Source: a virus. From it: 24,905 bases of DNA. The stretch covers positions 1 through 24,905 of the IMG/VR virus record IMGVR_UViG_3300042894_000335; one strand, written 5' to 3'. Positions within the stretch are counted from its first letter, which is position 1. Each line of letters begins with the position of its first letter. Under the pieces are notes generated by a model. That model saw nothing but the letters and a program-made list of their open reading frames with translations. It was not told where the DNA came from and made no database searches. Below, piece by piece: positions 8,183 to 15,787 of this stretch. A program made the position numbers and the translations under genes.

Positions 8183-9535
8183 TTAAATATCTACCACCGT
8201 CATACTATCATAATTCTTACCAATATAACACTTTACAGGAAATTGATTGTTTGACATCAACCGTTTTAATTCCACCAATGTTTCTTTTTTATCATTCTTA
8301 TGACAATCAAACGAAACACTGTCATAAGTATACAAAATAGCCTTGGTTTGTTTACCATTCAAGTATTCATTGACTCTTACCAATGATTGCATTCCAAATT
8401 CAGTTTCACTAGCTTGCAAGATATAATTGAACAATTTGTTTGGATTTGGTTCATTTATATGGTTTGTAGTGATTCTTCTTTTATAAATTGGCGTTTCTAC
8501 ATATCCATTTTCACTAAAGAATTTCCATCTATGAGCAATATAATCACTCATTTTCTTAAAATATGGTATTTCCAATAATTCTTCGGGAATATTACCATAC
8601 ATACACTGGAATGTTAGGTTCTTTGACGCTTTGATTTCATCGTCCGATAACTTATCTTTACCATAGTATAACTTACCAAGATACTCATAAGCGTTTGAAG
8701 GAAGATTGTAATTGATTAACTTTGCAACTATGTGGGGGTGGTAGGCGCTATAATCAATCATAAACAACATACCATCATCACCATATCTGCTTATAAATGA
8801 TGATCTACAACCATTTTCTTTGTTCAATGCACTATAGTTAACGTTACCAAACCTATTACTGGGTCGTCCTGTTGCGGTATATAAGTTATATTGTGTATAA
8901 ACCATACCATCCCTATCTTTGATGGTTTTGTTCTCAAAATGCCTATTAAACAATTCTACATCCACTTTCAACCCATTGTGTTCAAGAATTCTAAGATTGT
9001 CTGTAATAGTGCTATTGATACTATGAAAACTGTCATCAATTTTGATGGATCTAAGTCTAATCAACACCGCATCATACATGTTTTCAAACTTTTCCAAATG
9101 TTTTACCATTGGAATTGCTTTATTCAATTCACCATACTTTTGAAATTTGGTTTTGATAACATTGTGTGCAGTTGTATCAAATTCACTATAATCTTCAACT
9201 TTACCGTCACTAATAAAGAAAATGATGTTAATATCAAACAGATTGTTTGTAGGAAATAGGTGTAAACACTTTTTCTTATCAAATACCCATTTCTTGCCTT
9301 TAAGTTTATTAAAGTCGTTGATTAGTGTGATTTTATTGATAAAGATATTACAATCTGGGTGTGTAAGATTGATAACATATGTAGTTTTAGATTTAAGCAT
9401 ATGAATCAAAACCATACACAATTCATCTACACAAGGATGTACTTTTTCATCTGATTGTATACATTCAAGAATAAAATCAGATGAATTATGCAATTCTAAA
9501 AATTTAGAATAAGATTGTTTGTCCAGACACACCAT
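8183..9535 (-). CDS. Short family A DNA polymerase (PolA-like)
   Basis: This is a template-directed DNA polymerase of the Pol I/T7 gp5 family. Counting from GTG 9541, motif A is IDYSAYHPHIV with D263. The O-helix K307, F311, Y315-G316 matches Pol I K758/F762/Y766. Motif C is YTYDSVSFDC with D407 kept, although the usual HDE is YDS. TATGRPSNRFGNVNY and LQASETEFGMQ correspond to the TGR and Q-helix motifs. At about 450 aa it is much shorter than Klenow (about 605) or T7 gp5 (704). The first 160 residues (FDKKKCLHLF, NLFDINI) look like a worn 3'-5' exonuclease domain without clear catalytic acids. I chose ATG 9535; GTG 9541 is the alternative. It sits between baseplate genes and unknown genes, with its own promoter-like sequence. 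Confidence 0.85.
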   Translation of the reverse strand: MVCLDKQSYSKFLELHNSSDFILECIQSDEKVHPCVDELCMVLIHMLKSKTTYVINLTHPDCNIFINKITLINDFNKLKGKKWVFDKKKCLHLFPTNNLFDINIIFFISDGKVEDYSEFDTTAHNVIKTKFQKYGELNKAIPMVKHLEKFENMYDAVLIRLRSIKIDDSFHSINSTITDNLRILEHNGLKVDVELFNRHFENKTIKDRDGMVYTQYNLYTATGRPSNRFGNVNYSALNKENGCRSSFISRYGDDGMLFMIDYSAYHPHIVAKLINYNLPSNAYEYLGKLYYGKDKLSDDEIKASKNLTFQCMYGNIPEELLEIPYFKKMSDYIAHRWKFFSENGYVETPIYKRRITTNHINEPNPNKLFNYILQASETEFGMQSLVRVNEYLNGKQTKAILYTYDSVSFDCHKNDKKETLVELKRLMSNNQFPVKCYIGKNYDSMTVVDI

Positions 9536-9556
9536 TGACACAATGTAACATTATAA

Positions 9557-9587
9557 CAAATGTAAGTCAATTATTTACCACCCCAAA
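9557..9587 (-). promoter_or_regulatory. Bacteroidota-type promoter upstream of the DNA polymerase
   Basis: On the minus strand TTTG (9587-9584), 19 bp, then TACATTTG (9564-9557) fits the known Bacteroidota consensus TTTG-N19-21-TAnnTTTG exactly. Transcription would start near 9552, about 15 nt before the polymerase ATG. A TGTTATAAT (extended -10-like) string overlaps just downstream (TATAAT at 9555-9550), but it has no properly spaced -35. The site occupies a 30-bp gap and the last codons of the preceding gene, where a chance match is unlikely. Confidence 0.6.
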
Positions 9588-9951
9588 ATTCAAGGGGATT
9601 GTTTAAATAAGTCTTTAATCCTTTCATACTTTTTTCACCATCATTTAAAGTTTGAATATTTTGTTCTTGAACTCCTTTTCTTTCAAGAATTTTATTATTA
9701 TATTGATTGTTTTTTGGACCGGATATTATCCATTGTATAATTAATTTATTATAATATTGAATAGATATATTATTATACATATTTTTATCCACTTCCGTAA
9801 TCATCAAATCATTTATTTTTTGAACAAAATAACGATAAAAATATCCTTTTGCGTAATCTTTTTGAGTCAGATTCGGCTTGGTATAATTAGGATAAACTTG
9901 ATTGGATAGATCAGTTCCTCCGATATTATTATAATCTGTTGGTGTAATCAT
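9571..9951 (-). CDS. Small phage protein of unknown function, baseplate neighbour
   Basis: This 126-aa soluble protein is rich in Asn, Tyr and Lys. Recognisable segments are NYTKPNLTQKDYAKGYFYRYF, MYNNISIQYYNKLIIQWIISG and a C-terminus NPLEFWGGK. The GYFYRYFVQKIND region suggests an amphipathic helix. The ATG follows the hub stop with a 1-bp gap (TAATATG), so it is translationally linked to the hub and probably a structural or assembly partner. I do not recognise the family. The downstream polymerase starts about 30 bp later from an apparent separate promoter. Confidence 0.7.
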   Translation of the reverse strand: MITPTDYNNIGGTDLSNQVYPNYTKPNLTQKDYAKGYFYRYFVQKINDLMITEVDKNMYNNISIQYYNKLIIQWIISGPKNNQYNNKILERKGVQEQNIQTLNDGEKSMKGLKTYLNNPLEFWGGK

Positions 9952-9952
9952 A

Positions 9953-12865
9953 TTACTTTATTATATTAATCGAATATTCATTTATACCATCGGTAGTGAA
10001 TGAAATTGATTGTCCTCTAATTGAACGAATGCCTGCTTTAATCGTAGTTGTCCAATTACCAGATTCAACTTTATGAGATACGTCTACAATTTGACAAATG
10101 ATTTCTCTTTCAGAATATGGACTTGGTAGGTTTTTTAAACTAAACAATTGAAATGTTCTTAGTCCAGATATACCTTGTAATGTCATTTCTACAGTAAATC
10201 CCGGCTGTTGTCCACCATAAATATTGGTATTATTTTTAAAATCCATATCATTCATCAATGCAATCAGCAAAGAATCGTTTGGTAATACCAAATTCACTAT
10301 GTTCCATCCAGTTTCAACACCTGACACTGTTGGATTTAATGGTGTAGTTGTTCTTGGCCCAGATGTATTAGTTGCTGCTGCAGCTCTGGAAGGTGGTGCA
10401 GGATTATTTGGATTTAATGGAGTAGTGGTTCTAGGAGTAGAAGCTGCAGCTCTGGAAGGTGGTGCAGGATTATTTGGATTTAATGGAGTAGTGGTTCTTG
10501 GTCCTGATATTGTAGTTAATCCATCTGATCTTGATAAATATGATTTAAACGACATTATATAAGAACCTTTTGTCGCAGTTGATGATTGTGGACTGTTTTG
10601 TAATTGTCTTATACTTTCTAAATTTTCATCTATTTTTCTTAATTGCAAAGGACCGTCTTTATTGAATCTATCACCATATGGAAACGGAAGTATTTGATTT
10701 GAATTTACTTCACCATTTGGATAATTTTCACCGGATCTTTTATTTGACGATGCAGATGAAATCACTTGATTAGCAGCTACATTTGATAGTTGCGCAGTAA
10801 AATTTATGGTTTTAATGAAACTATTTGATGCACCAACATCAAATTGATAAATTTTCATTTTATTATATTGTACATACTTTTTATCTACTATTCTTAATTT
10901 ACCAGAATCTTCACTATCTTCTACTACTGCAAGTTCCCATATTTTAGCTGCGGCTGCATTTATTTTTCCTAATAATGAATTATAAAATACTTCAACTGTT
11001 TCTGAAGATTTTGCACATTCAATTAATACGTTTTTATTTACATATAGATCTTTTAAATAACCCCAATAACCTGCAGGTTTACTAGTTTCTGTATCATTTG
11101 TCCATTGAGGAAACGATCTTGTTCCAGGAACTACTCCAGTGTCATATATAAATCTATTAATTATACCATCCAAATCATCTCTAAAAACTTGAAGTAAAAT
11201 AGGTTGTTTTGATCTGTCTTCTATAATTTGCGCATCACTCCGTATACCGGCAAGTTTTGTAATCAAACTATTTTCTACAGTAAAATCGTAAAATGATTGT
11301 ATTTGTGTTGGTTCATAAGTAGGATTATATGATTGATATCCGGTTCTAAATATTCTAAACAAAGTATTATCAAATGAAGAAGAAAATGGAGTATCTAACT
11401 TTTCAGAAAAAAACAAAGACTTATTTGCACCTTTTCCAAATTTTTGTTTTTGATAATCATTATTGGTAGGATCTACAGTTGGAAACATAGCACCAAGATT
11501 ATATTTTGGTGCCTTTTTATTTGGAATTAACAAAATGCTACCGTCACAAGAAATTAAATTTGGATGTGCTCCTATTTTTACATCATCAATATCAATTTCA
11601 TATAGATTATAATCTTTAGAATCTTTTAACTGGATATTGATTTGTTTGTTGAAAAATACATTTGCTAGTTCTACAACAAATCCCATAGTAACCCATATAT
11701 CTTTTTGATCTTTTCTATCCCAATCATAATCTGACATTCCTGTCATTCTTGCGGAATCACCATATTCTATTTTTCTTCCCATGAAAAATCTATCTTCAGG
11801 TCTTTTAAGATCTTTACCGTCATTCGATTTTGCGGTATAAGTTCCGTTGTTATATTTATAAAATGGAAAAGTTGATGATAAAAAAGTTGAATTTTTTTCT
11901 GCTTTTTCTTCTTCATCATCCAATGGAGTCATGAAATTTTTCTTTTGTAAAATACAATTTGGTATTTTAGTCAATCTTTTTTCTAAATATTCTGCAAAAG
12001 TAGATTGCACCGAACTTTTATTTGTATCAGACGAAACCTTCGCAGCAGTATTAACTAATACACCAGAATAGTTTGCGTGTTTAGATAATATTTCCGTCTT
12101 ACAGTCATATATAATTCCATCTTGACTAGAAAAATCAAATCCACTAATTATTCCCATCGTAACATCATATAAACCATATGATTCTTTAATATTTTTATCG
12201 TATAATAAAGATCCGCTATTGGTAAACAATTCTTTTAGATTATCCAAATTACTAGCTCTCAAATCAAGCAAAGACACAGGATTAAAATGATTCCATCCAA
12301 ATTCAACAAACGCACTAATCTTTGGTGTTAAGAAATATGGTGTCATGTACTCCAATTGAGCAAATCCATAACACTTCCAATTAACAGTAATTTTTCTGAT
12401 TCTTTCTTTTTGTATTATCGCATCAATAGATGTAATACCAGGAACAGGCAAAAATTTTTGAACCGTTCTATTTTCGTTTGATATAGAATTTGGAAATGTA
12501 ACAAAATTACCATCACTAGATAAATTTAATACGTGTTCTACACCTTCAGAATCATATCCTAATACATTTTTATTATCAGGAATACCGTAACTTTTATCAA
12601 ATCCTTCACCTCCATGCAAAATAAAACCGTTTCTAATAGGAAAATCGTTTTTATCACTTACTCTACCAGTTCCATTTGAAAACACTCTTGCCCAAGCGGT
12701 CATTGGACCTTTGTATTGTTGCCAATTACCATTATCATCCCAATTAATACTTACAGGAACAGGATAATCAAATCCAATATCATTTTGTCTTCTAATAAAT
12801 TCTTTAATTACCCAAGATGGTATTGGATGTGGTGCCCACGGTCTATTGTCTGGTGTTGTTGCCAT
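9953..12865 (-). CDS. Baseplate hub protein (gp27/gpD-like), large
   Basis: This 970-aa protein is probably the central tail hub to which the tube and spike attach. An N-terminal region (about 145-190) contains NWKCYGFAQLEYMTPYFLTP and FVEFGW, a pattern I associate with phage hub proteins. The C-terminal 110 residues (SLLIALMNDMDF, GFTVEMTLQGISGLRTFQLF, IICQIVDVSHKVE, WTTTIKAGIRSI) look like the final hub beta-domain in which a field is projected along the tail axis. Between them is a Pro/Thr/Ala-rich linker (about 784-847) made of a tandem repeat. T4 gp27 is only 391 aa, so the middle carries extra domains. It sits between LysM wedge and a small unknown gene, with 3- and 1-bp gaps. Confidence 0.65.
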   Translation of the reverse strand: MATTPDNRPWAPHPIPSWVIKEFIRRQNDIGFDYPVPVSINWDDNGNWQQYKGPMTAWARVFSNGTGRVSDKNDFPIRNGFILHGGEGFDKSYGIPDNKNVLGYDSEGVEHVLNLSSDGNFVTFPNSISNENRTVQKFLPVPGITSIDAIIQKERIRKITVNWKCYGFAQLEYMTPYFLTPKISAFVEFGWNHFNPVSLLDLRASNLDNLKELFTNSGSLLYDKNIKESYGLYDVTMGIISGFDFSSQDGIIYDCKTEILSKHANYSGVLVNTAAKVSSDTNKSSVQSTFAEYLEKRLTKIPNCILQKKNFMTPLDDEEEKAEKNSTFLSSTFPFYKYNNGTYTAKSNDGKDLKRPEDRFFMGRKIEYGDSARMTGMSDYDWDRKDQKDIWVTMGFVVELANVFFNKQINIQLKDSKDYNLYEIDIDDVKIGAHPNLISCDGSILLIPNKKAPKYNLGAMFPTVDPTNNDYQKQKFGKGANKSLFFSEKLDTPFSSSFDNTLFRIFRTGYQSYNPTYEPTQIQSFYDFTVENSLITKLAGIRSDAQIIEDRSKQPILLQVFRDDLDGIINRFIYDTGVVPGTRSFPQWTNDTETSKPAGYWGYLKDLYVNKNVLIECAKSSETVEVFYNSLLGKINAAAAKIWELAVVEDSEDSGKLRIVDKKYVQYNKMKIYQFDVGASNSFIKTINFTAQLSNVAANQVISSASSNKRSGENYPNGEVNSNQILPFPYGDRFNKDGPLQLRKIDENLESIRQLQNSPQSSTATKGSYIMSFKSYLSRSDGLTTISGPRTTTPLNPNNPAPPSRAAASTPRTTTPLNPNNPAPPSRAAAATNTSGPRTTTPLNPTVSGVETGWNIVNLVLPNDSLLIALMNDMDFKNNTNIYGGQQPGFTVEMTLQGISGLRTFQLFSLKNLPSPYSEREIICQIVDVSHKVESGNWTTTIKAGIRSIRGQSISFTTDGINEYSINIIK
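10377..10498 (-). repeat. Tandem 66-bp repeat in the hub gene
   Basis: 56 bases at 10377-10432 recur identically at 10443-10498 with a 66-bp period. A third, diverged partial unit lies at about 10325-10356. They encode a 22-residue unit PRTTTPLNPNNPAPPSRAAA with two spacer residues. The repeat is in frame and gives a flexible Pro-rich linker. Nearly identical DNA implies recent expansion or slippage. Confidence 0.9.
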
Positions 12866-12868
12866 AAC

Positions 12869-13165
12869 TTATGAATTTAATAACTTAAAATCTGCAATAA
12901 TATTAGAAATATTTTGTGGTATTCTCAATTGAATACCTGCTAATACACTTAATTTTCCATTTCCTAATTTGTTTGCTTGTGCCAATATCCACCACAATGT
13001 TGGATCTTTGTAATATGTATTGGCAAGCGCATCAAACGTAGTTGTTTCATTTGTTATAATATACAAATCGTTCATTGCATACGGAATTTTAGGATACAAC
13101 AAAGATTTGTATACTCTTTTTCCATCCCATCTTTTATTTTGATTTGCAAATGAATATCTATTCAT
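12869..13165 (-). CDS. 53: LysM-domain baseplate protein (gp53-like)
   Basis: This 98-aa protein is mostly one LysM domain (about 34-84): YIITNETTTFDALANTYYKD, PTLWWILAQANKL, then AGIQLRIPQN. The T(F)xxLAxxYYxDPTLWWxIAxAN signature is typical of phage baseplate LysM proteins such as T4 gp53, which joins wedges around the hub. T4 gp53 is twice as long (196 aa), so this is a minimal form. It starts 3 bp after the preceding stop and ends 3 bp before the hub start. The gp53 label rests on domain and position rather than full-length similarity. Confidence 0.75.
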   Translation of the reverse strand: MNRYSFANQNKRWDGKRVYKSLLYPKIPYAMNDLYIITNETTTFDALANTYYKDPTLWWILAQANKLGNGKLSVLAGIQLRIPQNISNIIADFKLLNS

Positions 13166-13168
13166 AAA

Positions 13169-15766
13169 TTATAATCCTGTTCTATCCATTTCATATTCTG
13201 CATTTTGATATTCTTGTGTTGGTTGATTAACAGTATTATTATACATCTCGTATATACTTTGTTGATTTGCGGCTTGTTGTTCTTGTTCAATCTTTAATTG
13301 ATAATTGTATTGAGCTGCAGCATCTTGTATATCTTCAGCTTTTTGATTCCAAGAATTGACTTCTTGTTGTAGTGCTTCTGCCTGTGCATTATTTGCATTT
13401 TGCATTGCAATTTCATTATTTTTAATTTGATCTATAGCTCTTTGAGTTGATAACACCACTCCGCCTGGGAAATTCATATATAAGTTTTTTGAAAATGAAT
13501 CGACTGTACCCTTTTCGTCCAATATTTCATTTTGATTTGTCATTCCGGACATTTGAATCGTTGGTCCCATACGAGTATCCACATAATAATCACCAAAATT
13601 AGCTCCTCCAACAACTGGACGTTCTTTTTCTAGTAAATCCATACTCAAATTCAATTCACATTCTCTTGGAAATTGAGCCACCTTTCCTATGCTATCTGCC
13701 CATTGAATTCGTCCATTTAAATACGTCCAATCAAATGTAGCAGATGTTTCTTCACTAACAGTTTCCCAAACACAATTTTCTGGTATATTTAACCCAATAC
13801 TTTTAATTACTCCTGGTTGGTTCTTATAAATATCACCGATAGTAAATCTAACAAGAGGAGGTATCATAAATCTAGAATACACATTAGAGTTACTTTGTCC
13901 GCCTTGTGTATAATTAGCTGGTTTTGTCAATCCTACTAAATAACTAATTCTTTGCCACATTGGAAGCAATTCTTTAACTGTATTAGCCACGACATTAAAC
14001 TTAAAACCAATTGTTCTAGAAAATCCTTTATATGATTGTAATTTGTCTGCTCTGCCAATATATTCTATAGCAGTCCAATCAGCGTTATAATTTTCATTCA
14101 ATCCAGTTATTGTAGCTCTGAATGGAATGTATTTATTATTAACAACATCATGGAAATAAAATTTGATTATATCATCGTTATTACTGTTATACTTTTTGTC
14201 TAATCCAAGATCTTCTTGATTTAAAATAGTTAATAAATTAATTTTATCGGATGCCATTGATCCAGCCATTCCTTTTCCTTTAGGATCATCCAATAATTGT
14301 TTTCTTTTGTTTAATCCAAATTGAGCAAGATATCCACCACGATAATTAAAAGGACTTTCTTCTCTTTGTTGAGAATATGGATCTTTTGTCAATTGTTTAA
14401 TGAAATCATAACCTTTGTAAGATTCATTTGAAAATTGTTGATTTATGATATCAGTGCTTGTTAATCCAGTATATTTGTATCCAGCACTAATAATTGTATC
14501 CAATACTTTCTTTAAATTATCTTCTACATCTTTTACGGATTGTGATTCTTTATCAGTAAATTTAGTTGAATAAGGTTGTTTTGCATCAGCATAATATGCC
14601 AAGTTAATCAACATTTCAGAATTCTTAAATTCTTGATCTGGAGTAATATTATTACCTACGATTTTACCATAAAATTCGTAAGCATCCGTTCTTGGATTAA
14701 GTCCTATTTCTTGACCAAATAATGTAGGAAATTTTCCTAATTTTGTACCATTCCATGTACCCGTCTTTCCTATAATCAAATAAGTACCATCAGCTTGTCT
14801 TAAATATCTACCTCTAACACCTGTTGTTTGCTCAGTATCACCTTTTCTTATAGTTCCGTCTTGGGTACCCGCATACCATTTTTGTATAACGGTTTTATCA
14901 AATGTATATTTTAAAGTTCCTGGTGCTTGATCAAATACCGTAGTAGATGATGCCATTACACCGTATGTTGCTTCATCTGCTCTATATTGTGGATCATTTG
15001 GTTGTTTTGGATTTGTAAACGCACCAAACAAAGTACTTGATTTGAAGAAATCAGCAATTCCAGATGAAGATTGTTTTCCTACCCACTTTGTCTTTAATAA
15101 TTTATCACCAGAAGTTGCAGTTGGTGCTCTTAAAAATCCTTTACCACCATCTAAACTTAATTTTGATAATGCGGCTTGATTACTATTACCAACGGTTCCT
15201 TTTGGTGGAGTAAGATTTTTTAATGATCCTTTTACACCAAGAGCAGCTAATGCACCAATACCATTTGGTTCAATAAATCTTGTTGGTCTTTCAATTAATC
15301 CCAATGAAGCAATACTAGTAGCAGCTAATATTGGCATTGCTGGATTATAAATCTTTGTTTCTGGAAATGGATTAAATCCTTGCAATAATGTTTGTGCCGT
15401 AGCAAAAATTACACCATTTGCACTAATTGTAAACTTTGTTATTCTTAATATGTCTTGAGGACCAGAACCAACTGGTGCTGCTCTATTTTCATATTTTTTT
15501 AATGAATTTAATCCTTTTGTTCCTGTATTTGGAGTAAAACTAAAAAATGGTTGTTTTGGTCCAAATTTTAATAATGGATTGGTACTATCAGTTTGTAACT
15601 TATACTTGTTATAAATTGCATCACTGTTTTGAGCATATAATACACTCAATTCACCTGGCTGTCTTAAATCATTAAATCCAGATGGCAATGTATATCCAGC
15701 ACCAATAATTTGTGTATTGGTAGTAGATAATGGAGCGGGTGATTCTAAATTATTAAGATTTGCCAT
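13169..15766 (-). CDS. Large baseplate / tail-tube-initiator-like protein
   Basis: This 865-aa structural protein lies between tape measure and LysM wedge. The N-terminal 110 residues are Pro/Ser/Gly-rich. A conserved-looking domain at about 540-715 contains YIPFRATITGLNENY, WTAIEYIGRADKLQ, YKGFSRTIGFKF, FMIPPLVRFTIGDIY and LNLSMDLLE. I associate this pattern with tube-initiator or baseplate proteins that cap the tube (gp48/gp54-type role). The last 100 residues are Gln/Asn-rich and probably coiled coil (AQAEALQQEVNSWNQKAEDI). No signal or membrane segment is seen. Its ATG lies 21 bp past the tape-measure stop. The specific T4 counterpart is uncertain. Confidence 0.6.
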   Translation of the reverse strand: MANLNNLESPAPLSTTNTQIIGAGYTLPSGFNDLRQPGELSVLYAQNSDAIYNKYKLQTDSTNPLLKFGPKQPFFSFTPNTGTKGLNSLKKYENRAAPVGSGPQDILRITKFTISANGVIFATAQTLLQGFNPFPETKIYNPAMPILAATSIASLGLIERPTRFIEPNGIGALAALGVKGSLKNLTPPKGTVGNSNQAALSKLSLDGGKGFLRAPTATSGDKLLKTKWVGKQSSSGIADFFKSSTLFGAFTNPKQPNDPQYRADEATYGVMASSTTVFDQAPGTLKYTFDKTVIQKWYAGTQDGTIRKGDTEQTTGVRGRYLRQADGTYLIIGKTGTWNGTKLGKFPTLFGQEIGLNPRTDAYEFYGKIVGNNITPDQEFKNSEMLINLAYYADAKQPYSTKFTDKESQSVKDVEDNLKKVLDTIISAGYKYTGLTSTDIINQQFSNESYKGYDFIKQLTKDPYSQQREESPFNYRGGYLAQFGLNKRKQLLDDPKGKGMAGSMASDKINLLTILNQEDLGLDKKYNSNNDDIIKFYFHDVVNNKYIPFRATITGLNENYNADWTAIEYIGRADKLQSYKGFSRTIGFKFNVVANTVKELLPMWQRISYLVGLTKPANYTQGGQSNSNVYSRFMIPPLVRFTIGDIYKNQPGVIKSIGLNIPENCVWETVSEETSATFDWTYLNGRIQWADSIGKVAQFPRECELNLSMDLLEKERPVVGGANFGDYYVDTRMGPTIQMSGMTNQNEILDEKGTVDSFSKNLYMNFPGGVVLSTQRAIDQIKNNEIAMQNANNAQAEALQQEVNSWNQKAEDIQDAAAQYNYQLKIEQEQQAANQQSIYEMYNNTVNQPTQEYQNAEYEMDRTGL

Positions 15767-15787
15767 ATTTTATAAATATCAAGTTAT

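Noticed and set aside
9550-9576. TTGACT...TATAAT as a classical sigma70 promoter before the polymerase
   Set aside because: The spacer is only 9 bp, so this pair cannot act as -35/-10. The overlapping TTTG/TACATTTG arrangement is the better fit.
10325-10507. Repeats in the hub gene as a CRISPR array
   Set aside because: The units are in-frame tandem coding repeats without variable spacers.
11851-11858. TATAAATA on the minus strand
   Set aside because: It is inside the hub gene, far from any start, and the sequence is expected by chance in this composition.
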